In this document: positions 1-5,029 of the stretch, piece by piece
Numbering within the stretch: the stretch's first letter is position 1
How the letters are laid out: each line of letters opens with the position of its first letter
Assembly (NCBI GenBank): GCA_028819945.1
Contig: JAPPKQ010000031.1
Span: forward strand, 1-5,029
Source of the DNA: a bacterium
Lineage (GTDB): Bacteria > Actinomycetota > Acidimicrobiia > Acidimicrobiales > CATQHL01
Reading direction: 5' to 3'
Length of the DNA stretch: 5,029 nucleotides
Notes under the pieces: generated by a model
What the model was told of the DNA's origin: nothing
Seen by the model: only the letters and a program-made list of their open reading frames with translations
The model's database searches: none
Translations under genes and position numbers: made by a program

Positions 1-398
1 GGGCGCCGGCCGCGCCGGACGACGACGGCGAGCGGCGGCGGGCGGCCTGGGTGGCCGTGGCGTTGCGGCGCCGGGGGGCCACGGCGGTCCTGACCGGGGA
101 ACTGGGGGCGGCGGTGCTGGGCCCGATGCTGGCCTCCTCCGGCTACGACGATGTGCGGCTGCTCACCGTCGAGAACCGCTTCTTCGGCGGCAACATCGGC
201 GTCACCGGGCTGATGGTGGGCGCGGATGTCGCCCGGGTGCTCGCGGGGGAGCCGCCCGACGGCCGCTACCTGCTGCCCGATGTGTGCCTCTCGAACGGGC
301 TCTTCCTGGATGGGCTCTCGACCGCCGACCTGCCCCGGGCGGTGGAGATCGTGGAGACCGACGGCATCGCTCTGCGGAGCGCGCTGGATGCCCGCTGA
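1..398 (+). CDS. DUF512 radical-SAM-family protein, C-terminal part (5' end outside window)
   Basis: The frame is open from base 3 to the TGA at 396-398, giving 131 residues with no need for an internal start, so this is the tail of a longer gene that begins before the window. The visible part matches the DUF512 C-terminal domain: a Leu-Thr-Gly-Glu stretch, then Val-Glu-Asn-Arg-Phe-Phe-Gly-Gly-Asn-Ile-x-Val-Thr-Gly-Leu, then a Leu-Leu-Pro-Asp segment and Phe-Leu-Asp-Gly near the end. Known full-length relatives (COG1625, Fe-S oxidoreductases related to NifB/MoaA) carry an N-terminal PDZ-like region and a radical SAM core; neither would fall inside this window, so the Fe-S chemistry cannot be confirmed here. 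The biochemical role of the family is not established. A DUF512 gene just upstream of der is an arrangement I recall from other Gram-positive genomes. Its stop lies 11 bp inside der, suggesting translational coupling. Confidence 0.85.
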   Translation, partial: APAAPDDDGERRRAAWVAVALRRRGATAVLTGELGAAVLGPMLASSGYDDVRLLTVENRFFGGNIGVTGLMVGADVARVLAGEPPDGRYLLPDVCLSNGLFLDGLSTADLPRAVEIVETDGIALRSALDAR

Positions 399-1776
399 AC
401 CCGCCACCGCAGCCGCAACCGGCCCTGCCGGCGACGAGGCGCGCCCGGCCCTGCCGACGGTGGCGGTCGTGGGCCGCCCCAACGTCGGCAAGTCGACGCT
501 GGTGAACCGCATCATCGGCAGGCGCGACGCCATCGTGGAGGAGCGTCCCGGGGTGACCCGCGACCGCAAGGAATGGACCGCGACGTGGCTGGGGCGGCCG
601 TTCGTGGTCGTCGACACCGGCGGCTGGAAACCCGAGGGCGGAGGCGAGCTCGCCACCCTGGATCGCAAGGTGTCCGCCCAGAGCCGCCGGGCCATGCTGG
701 AGGCCGACGTCGCCGTCCTGGTGACCGACGTGACCAGTGGCGTGACCGACCCCGACCTGGCCACCGCGGCACTGCTGTGGCAGCGCAGCGGGCCGGTGCT
801 CGTGGCGGTCAACAAGGTGGACGACGAGGGTCGGGAGCCTCTCATCTGGGAGTTCGTGACCCTCGGTCTGGGCGACCCGCACCCCATCAGCGCGCTGCAC
901 GGGCGCGGTTGTGCCGACCTCCTGGACTCGGTCGTGGCGGGCCTGCCCGCTGCCGCCGGTGCCGCCCCCGACGGCAGCGACGAGGACGCCGGTGCACCCG
1001 CCGACGACACCGGCACCGTCTCGGTGGCGATCGTGGGCCGGCCCAACGTCGGGAAGTCCACGCTCTTCAACCGCCTCGCCGGCGAGGAGCGCTCGGTGAC
1101 CCACGACATGCCCGGCACCACCCGGGACTCCGTGGACACCCTCGTGCAGACGCCGCTGGGGCAGCTGCGCCTCGTCGACACGGCCGGCCTGCGGCGCCGC
1201 AGCCGCATCGACGAGGACACCGAGTACTACGCCATGCTCCGCGCCCTGCGGTCGGTGGACAGGGCCGACGTGGTGCTGCTGATGGTCGACGCCACCCAGG
1301 GGGTCACGCATCAGGATCAGCGCCTCGCCGAGCGGATCGACGGCGCCGGCTGCCCGATCCTGCTGCTGTTGAACAAGTGGGACCTGCTCGAGCCGCCCGA
1401 GCGGCTCGCCGTCCGCGAGCAGGTCGGCGAGCGGCTGGGGTTCCTGAGCGGCTCGCCGACGCTCGGCATCTCCGCCCACACCGGGCGGGGCGTGAACCGC
1501 ATCCTGGAGAATCTCGGCGGCACCGTGGAGCAGTACCGGCGACGCATCCCCACCCGCGCCGTGAACCGGGCGATCCGTGACGCGCAGGCGGCGCATGCCG
1601 CGCCCGGCGGCGCCCGCGTGCTGTACGCCACCCAGGGGGCGACCGATCCGCCCACCTTCACCCTCTTCGTGAACCGTCGCCTGCCGCCCACCTACCTGCG
1701 CTACCTGCAGCGGCGGTTCGCCGAGATGTTCGACCTGGGCTCGGTGCCGGTCAAGTTCCACGTGCGATTCCGCTGA
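388..1776 (+). CDS. der: Ribosome biogenesis GTPase Der (EngA), two tandem G domains plus KH-like domain
   Basis: This 462-residue protein is a cytoplasmic GTPase that binds the 50S subunit and is needed for its late assembly; the length is normal for actinobacterial Der. G domain 1 has GRPNVGKS at 29-36, GVTRD at 55-59, DTGGW at 76-80, NKVD at 142-145 and Ser-Ala at 168-169. An acidic, Ala/Gly/Asp-rich linker (about 190-210) leads to G domain 2, with GRPNVGKS at 217-224, PGTTRD at 242-247, DTAG at 264-267, NKWD at 329-332 and SAHTG at 362-366. The C-terminal KH-like domain covers about 375-462 and ends in a basic VKFHVRFR tail typical of the family. All nucleotide-binding motifs are intact. 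I chose the ATG at 388 because GGAG at 376-379 sits 8 nt upstream; the frame stays open to 226, but that extension overlaps the DUF512 gene fully and has no Der homology. The start overlaps the upstream stop, so the two are probably co-translated. Confidence 0.97.
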   Translation: MPAEPATAAATGPAGDEARPALPTVAVVGRPNVGKSTLVNRIIGRRDAIVEERPGVTRDRKEWTATWLGRPFVVVDTGGWKPEGGGELATLDRKVSAQSRRAMLEADVAVLVTDVTSGVTDPDLATAALLWQRSGPVLVAVNKVDDEGREPLIWEFVTLGLGDPHPISALHGRGCADLLDSVVAGLPAAAGAAPDGSDEDAGAPADDTGTVSVAIVGRPNVGKSTLFNRLAGEERSVTHDMPGTTRDSVDTLVQTPLGQLRLVDTAGLRRRSRIDEDTEYYAMLRALRSVDRADVVLLMVDATQGVTHQDQRLAERIDGAGCPILLLLNKWDLLEPPERLAVREQVGERLGFLSGSPTLGISAHTGRGVNRILENLGGTVEQYRRRIPTRAVNRAIRDAQAAHAAPGGARVLYATQGATDPPTFTLFVNRRLPPTYLRYLQRRFAEMFDLGSVPVKFHVRFR

Positions 1777-1784
1777 GCACCCTC

Positions 1785-1807
1785 CGCCGGCCGGGGACGG
1801 GCCGGTG
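1785..1807 (+). terminator. Possible G+C hairpin terminator after der, without a U-tract
   Basis: Nine bases after the der stop, CGCCGGCC (1785-1792) can pair with GGCCGGTG (1800-1807), an 8-bp stem with one G-U pair and a 7-nt G-rich loop. No run of T follows. Actinobacterial terminators often lack the U-tract, so this may end the DUF512-der transcript. In DNA this G+C-rich a hairpin of this size can also arise by chance. Confidence 0.3.
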
Positions 1808-1819
1808 ACAGGGGGCGAG

Positions 1820-1836
1820 TAGATTCGGTGTCCGTG
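1820..1836 (+). promoter_or_regulatory. Putative -10 element (TAGATT) for a near-leaderless start of the phosphatase gene
   Basis: TAGATT at 1820-1825 fits the TANNNT form of actinobacterial -10 boxes and lies in an otherwise G+C-rich gap. A transcript starting about 7 bases downstream would begin close to the GTG at 1834, which is in frame two codons after the GTG at 1828. A G-rich stretch (GGGGGCGAG, 1811-1819) could instead serve as a weak ribosome-binding site for the 1828 start. I see no clear -35 box at normal spacing; GTGACA at 1805-1810 is too close. Confidence 0.4.
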
Positions 1837-2976
1837 CAGGAGATCATCCTCGGCATCACCGCGGCCCTCTGCTTCGTGGCCAGCTTCAGCTGGGGACGCA
1901 TCGCCCGCTACCGGTGGCGCTTCTACCAGCAGGTCCGGTTGGCCATGGCGAGCCGCCGCGAGACCGAGGCGTCCGAGGACTCCGAGGAGCCCGGCGGCGC
2001 CGCCGACGAGGAGGGGGCCCACGCCGCGGAGGCCCTGGCACGGTCCGGTTTCCTGCGTGACCTGCACGCCGCCTCGCTGTACCTGCTGCTGGCGATCATC
2101 GCGATGTTCCTGGTCACCACCGACACCGAGTTCTGGACCGTGCTCATGCTGGTGGTGGGGGTGCCGGCGGCGCTGACCATGATGTGGGGACGCAAGTCGG
2201 GCAGCGAGTTCCGCATGGCCCGGGAGCGGTTCGACATCGAGCGCCGTGCCCAGGAGGCGCTGGCGCAGGAGGAACTGGCGCCGCGGGCCTGGGCGGGCCG
2301 GCTCGCCCCGGAGGATCTGGCCAGTTTCGAGGGGTTCGCCGTCGGGCAGGTCTACCTGGCGGGCTCGGGTCTCATGGCGGGTGACTTCTTCGACGTGTTC
2401 GAGGTGGCGCCGGGCCGCCTGGCCGCGGTCATCGGCGACGTGGCCGGCAAGGGGATCGAGTCGTCCATCACGGCCTTCCAGGCGAAGTACCTCATGCGGG
2501 TGTTCCTGCGGCAGTTCCGCGACCCCGCCCAGGCCGTGGAGGAACTCAACCGGCAGATCTTCAACGTCGAGCGCACCGAGGAGTTCATCTCCCTGGTCGT
2601 GATCGTCTTCGACACGGGCGCCGGGACGCTGCGCTACGCCTCCGCCGGGCACCCCACGGCGTGGCTCTGGCACCAGCGCGAGGTGCTGCCGCTGAGCGCC
2701 ACCGGGCCCTTGCTAATGCTGGAGCGGGGCAGCGGCTACTTCAGTCGAGAGATCCCCTTGATGCGGGGCGACGTGGCGGTTCTCTACACCGACGGCCTCA
2801 TCGAGGCGCGCCGAGGCGACGACCACTTCGGGGAGGAGGCCGTGGCGATGCTGCTGCGCCGCGAGCCTCTGCTGGATCCCAGCGAGCTGTGCCGGCACCT
2901 GCTGGAGGCGGCCCGCGACTTCAGCGACACCCCGCTCGGCGACGACGTGGCCATCCTGGCCGTCCGCCGCACGTAG
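1828..2976 (+). CDS. Membrane-anchored PP2C/SpoIIE-family serine phosphatase (RsbU-like)
   Basis: This 382-residue protein has three parts. A hydrophobic N-terminal helix (about 4-22) is followed by an acidic Glu/Ala-rich linker (about 43-70), then two more likely membrane helices (about 82-98 and 102-119). A charged segment (125-150) leads to a cytosolic SpoIIE-type PPM phosphatase domain (about 168-382). Metal-site residues are present: D186 in GDFFD, D204 in DVAGKG (18 residues apart, as in B. subtilis SpoIIE D610/D628), D322 in YTDG and the D372-D373 pair near the end. The AGHP motif at 273-276 is also typical. Family members usually dephosphorylate anti-sigma-factor antagonists (STAS proteins) in partner-switching pathways. 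That is the expected role, but no antagonist, anti-sigma kinase or sigma factor is encoded nearby, and there is no recognisable PAS, GAF or HAMP sensor. The membrane segments may be the signal input. GTG at 1828 is used here; GTG at 1834 is an equally plausible start. Confidence 0.9.
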   Translation: MSVQEIILGITAALCFVASFSWGRIARYRWRFYQQVRLAMASRRETEASEDSEEPGGAADEEGAHAAEALARSGFLRDLHAASLYLLLAIIAMFLVTTDTEFWTVLMLVVGVPAALTMMWGRKSGSEFRMARERFDIERRAQEALAQEELAPRAWAGRLAPEDLASFEGFAVGQVYLAGSGLMAGDFFDVFEVAPGRLAAVIGDVAGKGIESSITAFQAKYLMRVFLRQFRDPAQAVEELNRQIFNVERTEEFISLVVIVFDTGAGTLRYASAGHPTAWLWHQREVLPLSATGPLLMLERGSGYFSREIPLMRGDVAVLYTDGLIEARRGDDHFGEEAVAMLLRREPLLDPSELCRHLLEAARDFSDTPLGDDVAILAVRRT

Positions 2977-2995
2977 AGCCGCCCGAGCGCCGCCC

Positions 2996-3232
2996 GTGCC
3001 CTGGTGCGGACCCTGCCAGCGCTACTTCACGCCCGCCGCGCTCGACCCCGGCGGCACCTGCCCGGCCTGCGGCGAGCACGCCGAGCAGGCCGACCTGGTT
3101 CTCGGCGGCGGCGAGGATGGGATGCCGGCGGAGGAGGAGGTGCGAGCCCCGTGGCATTTCTGGCTGGTCGTGGTGGCGACGGTCGTCTATGTGAGTTGGC
3201 GCATCGTGCAACTCGTTATCAGGGCCCTCTGA
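2996..3232 (+). CDS. Small zinc-ribbon protein with one C-terminal membrane helix, function unknown
   Basis: The 78-residue product starts MPWCGPC and carries two CxxC pairs, C4/C7 and C22/C25, spaced as in a minimal zinc ribbon, with H28 close by. A Gly/Glu-rich linker (about 36-50) leads to a hydrophobic helix at about 53-75, ending in a short basic tail (RAL), so the ribbon is probably cytosolic and tethered to the membrane by its C-terminus. I recall similar short MPWC zinc-ribbon proteins in actinobacterial genomes, none with a known function. The GTG start is preferred because the first cysteine pair follows at once, as in those relatives. No clear Shine-Dalgarno sequence precedes it. 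It begins 19 bp after the phosphatase stop and is probably on the same transcript. Codon use, with G/C at third positions, matches its neighbours, which supports a real gene over a chance frame. Confidence 0.82.
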   Translation: MPWCGPCQRYFTPAALDPGGTCPACGEHAEQADLVLGGGEDGMPAEEEVRAPWHFWLVVVATVVYVSWRIVQLVIRAL

Positions 3233-3235
3233 GGC

Positions 3236-3248
3236 CGGTGCCGCACCG
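3236..3248. promoter_or_regulatory. 13-nt palindrome just upstream of the ribF -10-like box
   Basis: CGGTGC and GCACCG form perfect 6-base arms around a single C. The element lies between the zinc-ribbon stop and the TAGCCT box, where a repressor could block RNA polymerase. It could also be a small RNA hairpin ending the upstream transcript, or chance in G+C-rich DNA. No FMN riboswitch could fit in the 32-bp gap before ribF. Confidence 0.25.
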
Positions 3249-3249
3249 C

Positions 3250-3267
3250 TAGCCTCGGATCCGTATG
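3250..3267 (+). promoter_or_regulatory. ribF: Putative -10 element (TAGCCT) for leaderless or short-leader ribF transcription
   Basis: TAGCCT at 3250-3255 fits the TANNNT pattern and lies 9 bases before the ribF ATG at 3265. There is no Shine-Dalgarno sequence in the gap, as expected if the mRNA starts at or within a few bases of the ATG. The layout resembles that ahead of the phosphatase gene: TAG, two variable bases, TCGG, then CCGT next to the start codon. No convincing -35 box is seen. Confidence 0.45.
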
Positions 3268-4203
3268 CTCGTTCTGGAGTCGCCCCCCGGCGGCTTGCCG
3301 CCGTCAGCGGTGGCGGTCGGTGTCTTCGACGGCGTCCACGTCGGGCACCAGCAGATCATCGGCCGGGTCGTCGAGCTGGCCGCCACCGAGGGCTTGTGCC
3401 CCACGGTGGTCACCTTCGGCAGCCATCCGGCCTTCACGCTGCGCCCCCAGAACGCCCCGCTGCTGCTCACCGACCTTCCCCAGAAGCTCGACCTGTTCGA
3501 GGCGCTGGGCTTGGAGCGGACGGTGGTGCTGCCTTTCGGCGACCGGCTGGCCGCCACCTCCGCGGAGGACTTCATCGCTGAGGTGCTGGTGGCGGGGCTG
3601 AACGCACGGGTGGTCGTGGCGGGCGCGGACTTCCACTTCGGCGTCGACCGGGAGGGCTCCACCGGCACGCTGCGGGTCGCCGGCGCACGCTGGGGATTCG
3701 ACGTCGAGGCGGTCGACCTGTACCGGTTCCCCAACGCCCCCGAGCCGGTGTCCTCCACGGCCATCCGCCGGGCGCTGGCCGGCAGCAGGGTGGCGGACGT
3801 GGCCCACATGCTGGGCCGCCCGTACGCCATCAGGGGCGTTGTGATCGAGGGAGACCGCCGCGGCGTCACAGTCGGCTTCCCGACGGCGAACATTCCCGTG
3901 GCCACCGACAGGGCGTGGCCCGCCGACGGGGTCTACGCGGGGCTCTTCTGTGACAGCGACGGCACGCGCTACGGCTGCGCCATCAACATCGGGCGCCGCC
4001 CGACGTTCTTCGAGCACGCCGAGCATTCGATCCTCGAGGCGCACCTGCTGGACTTCGACGGCGACCTCTACGGCCACGAGGTTCAGGTGGAGTTTCTGCG
4101 CTTCCTGCGCAGCGAGCGGCGTTTCAGCGGCATCGACGCCTTGGCGGCGCAACTGAAGAAGGACGTCGAGAATGCCAGGCGGATCATCAGCGACAGCATC
4201 TGA
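3265..4203 (+). CDS. ribF: Bifunctional riboflavin kinase / FMN adenylyltransferase (FAD synthetase)
   Basis: This 312-residue cytosolic enzyme phosphorylates riboflavin to FMN with ATP, then adenylylates FMN to FAD. The N-terminal adenylyltransferase domain (about 12-185) has the nucleotidyltransferase signature GVFDGVHVGH at 19-28, GADFHFG at 120-126 and the SSTAIR motif at 163-168. The C-terminal flavokinase domain (about 186-312) has GVTVGFPTAN at 200-209, NIGRRPTF at 241-248, the probable catalytic glutamate E258 and DFDGDLYG at 263-270. Length and domain order are normal for prokaryotic RibF, and no key motif is missing. The ATG at 3265 places the signature at the usual distance from the N-terminus. 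Many bacteria have ribF between truB and rpsO; here it follows the zinc-ribbon gene instead. Its 3' end overlaps the next gene by 32 bp, so the two are probably translated from one message. Confidence 0.97.
   Translation: MLVLESPPGGLPPSAVAVGVFDGVHVGHQQIIGRVVELAATEGLCPTVVTFGSHPAFTLRPQNAPLLLTDLPQKLDLFEALGLERTVVLPFGDRLAATSAEDFIAEVLVAGLNARVVVAGADFHFGVDREGSTGTLRVAGARWGFDVEAVDLYRFPNAPEPVSSTAIRRALAGSRVADVAHMLGRPYAIRGVVIEGDRRGVTVGFPTANIPVATDRAWPADGVYAGLFCDSDGTRYGCAINIGRRPTFFEHAEHSILEAHLLDFDGDLYGHEVQVEFLRFLRSERRFSGIDALAAQLKKDVENARRIISDSI
4159..4174 (+). promoter_or_regulatory. Ribosome-binding site inside the ribF 3' end that sets the next start
   Basis: AAGGA at 4159-4163, within a purine-rich GAAGAAGGA run, lies 8 nt before the ATG at 4172. 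It is among the clearest Shine-Dalgarno matches in the window and supports this start although it lies inside ribF in another frame. Confidence 0.6.
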
Positions 4204-4840
4204 CGACGCCGCCGCCGAGGTCCCGCCCAGCGCCTCGGGGCGTGGACCGGAGACGTATCTGGTCCTGCTGCGCCACGGGCGCACCGACCTGAACCGCCAG
4301 GGGCTGCTGCAGGGTGCCAGCGACCTGCCGCTCGACGACCTGGGGCGCCGGCAGGCCGTCGACGCGGGCGAGTACGTGCGCCGGCACTGGCAGATCGACA
4401 AGGTGGTCTGCAGCCCGCGCCGGCGCGCCCGCGAGACGCTGGTGCACGCCGGGTTCGACGAGGACGTGATCACCGACGACCGCCTGGCGGAGATGGACTA
4501 CGGCGCCCTCGAGGGCACGCCGGTGCCGCTGGCGTCGGGGGAGTTGATCGACGCCTGGACCGCCGACCCGGGTTACGCCCCCTCCGGCGGCGAGTCTCTC
4601 GCCTCGCTGTACGACCGCTCGGTGCGAGCCTGCGAGCACCTGCTCGCCACCTCGGAGAACCTGACGGTGCTGGTGTGCTCCCACGCCAACCCCATCAAGG
4701 CCATCGTGTCGTGGGCCCTCGGCGGGGAGGCCTCGGGGATCCTGCGCATGTACCTGCGCCAGGCCTCGGTGTCGGTCGTGGCCTCGATCCCTCCGGTGGT
4801 CGTGCTGCTGGGATTCAACGAGCGCACCGAACCCGCCTAG
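4172..4840 (+). CDS. Histidine phosphatase family protein (phosphoglycerate-mutase-like, clade 1)
   Basis: The 222-residue product has the full histidine-phosphatase catalytic set. LRHGRT at 33-38 supplies the phospho-accepting H35 and phosphate-binding R34. R85 lies in the SPxxRAxxT motif (81-89), E107 in the LAEMDYGALEG segment is the likely proton donor, and H171 in CSHANPIK is the second histidine. Such enzymes hydrolyse phosphomonoesters through a phosphohistidine intermediate; substrates range from sugar phosphates to alpha-ribazole phosphate (CobC) and cannot be read from the motifs. The Ser-His-x-x-Pro-Ile-Lys form around H171 recalls the phosphatase half of mycobacterial RNase H/phosphatase fusions such as Rv2228c, but no RNase H domain is present. 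The first 26 residues are Ala/Ser/Gly-rich and probably disordered; no signal peptide is seen, so it is likely cytosolic. The overlap with ribF suggests co-expression and possibly a flavin-pathway substrate, which is inference only. Confidence 0.9.
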   Translation: MPGGSSATASDDAAAEVPPSASGRGPETYLVLLRHGRTDLNRQGLLQGASDLPLDDLGRRQAVDAGEYVRRHWQIDKVVCSPRRRARETLVHAGFDEDVITDDRLAEMDYGALEGTPVPLASGELIDAWTADPGYAPSGGESLASLYDRSVRACEHLLATSENLTVLVCSHANPIKAIVSWALGGEASGILRMYLRQASVSVVASIPPVVVLLGFNERTEPA

Positions 4841-4857
4841 CCACCCACCCGCTCAAC

Positions 4858-5028
4858 CGCCGTGATTCCGGTTTCTCGTCGTCATTCCGGCTCTTCGTCG
4901 TGATTCCGGTTTCTCATCGTCATTCCGGCTCTTCGTCGTGATTCCGGCTTCTCGTCGTGATTCCGGCTCTTCGTCGTGATTCCGGTTTCTCGTCGTCATT
5001 CCGGCTCTTCGTCGTGATTCCGGTTTCT
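4858..5028 (+). repeat. Tandem array of nine 19-bp units, continuing past the window end
   Basis: Nine contiguous 19-bp units fill 4858-5028, and base 5029 starts a tenth. Type A is CGTCGTGATTCCGGTTTCT and type B is CGTCGTCATTCCGGCTCTT. The order is A, B, A, B, hybrid, hybrid, A, B, A, so the true period is largely 38 bp. Every unit keeps the ATTCCGG core exactly; variation lies at unit base 7, the last five bases, and two single changes near the unit start (first and fourth units). There are no unique spacers, so this is not CRISPR. Unit length is not a multiple of three, and stop codons occur on both strands, so it is not coding. The array has lower G+C (53-58% per unit) than the genes and a pyrimidine-rich + strand. 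It begins 17 bp after the phosphatase stop. It may be a minisatellite, an iteron-like protein-binding array or part of a dispersed repeat family; its function is unknown. Confidence 0.95.
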
Positions 5029-5029
5029 C

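Noticed and set aside
226..387. Upstream extension of der by 54 residues
   Set aside because: The extension lies wholly within the DUF512 gene in another frame and resembles no Der sequence. The ATG at 388 has a well-placed GGAG.
469..1064. Near-identical 32-bp sequences at 469-500 and 1033-1064 (29 of 32 bases match)
   Set aside because: They encode the P-loops of the two G domains of Der, so the similarity reflects the ancient domain duplication plus shared codon bias, not a mobile repeat.
202..2673. An 823-codon open frame on the minus strand across der and the phosphatase gene
   Set aside because: It is antisense to two clear conserved genes. Its translation is dominated by Gly, Arg, His, Ala and Pro with no recognisable domain, the usual shadow of G+C-biased codons in high-G+C DNA.
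3221..3234. Short palindromes AGGGCCCT and CCTCTGAGG at the end of the zinc-ribbon gene
   Set aside because: Arms of four bases are expected by chance in such G+C-rich DNA, and no T-run follows to suggest a terminator.
3304..4473. A 389-codon minus-strand frame across ribF and the histidine phosphatase
   Set aside because: It is antisense to two genes with complete catalytic motifs, and its own translation shows no family motif.
4858..5029. CRISPR array or coding repeat protein at the window end
   Set aside because: Units are contiguous without unique spacers, ruling out CRISPR. The 19-bp period changes frame each unit and TGA codons appear on both strands, so a repeat protein is not supported.

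Overview
The window is one strand-coherent stretch of a very G+C-rich genome (about 70% by eye). All six genes are on the + strand. The organism looks like an actinobacterium. Three things suggest this: strong G/C preference at third codon positions, an actinobacterial-style Der GTPase with an Asp-Thr-Gly-Gly-Trp G3 motif, and at least two genes that seem to be transcribed as leaderless or near-leaderless mRNAs. The small MPWC zinc-ribbon/membrane protein would fit an Acidimicrobiia-like lineage. That finer placement is inference from recall of similar proteins, not a search result.

Layout. Positions 1-398 hold the C-terminal end of a DUF512 radical-SAM-family protein (COG1625-like) cut by the window edge. 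Its last codons overlap the start of der (388-1776), the double-GTPase ribosome assembly factor. After a 51-bp gap with a G+C hairpin and a promoter-like element comes a membrane-anchored PP2C/SpoIIE-type serine phosphatase (1828-2976). Nineteen bases later is a 78-residue zinc-ribbon protein with a single C-terminal membrane helix (2996-3232). Next is ribF (3265-4203), the bifunctional riboflavin kinase/FAD synthetase, with its own promoter-like element. It overlaps by 32 bp a histidine-phosphatase (phosphoglycerate-mutase-like) gene (4172-4840). The last ~190 bp are non-coding and hold a tandem array of 19-bp units that runs off the window.

How the genes relate. DUF512-der looks like a translationally coupled pair, and so does ribF-histidine phosphatase. 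The phosphatase and zinc-ribbon genes are close enough to share a transcript. Most of the content is housekeeping: ribosome assembly, flavin cofactor synthesis, and a signalling phosphatase with no visible partner. I see no defence system, mobile element, CRISPR array or RNA gene. The least explained parts are the 19-bp array, whose units alternate between two sequence types, and the uncharacterised zinc-ribbon membrane protein.
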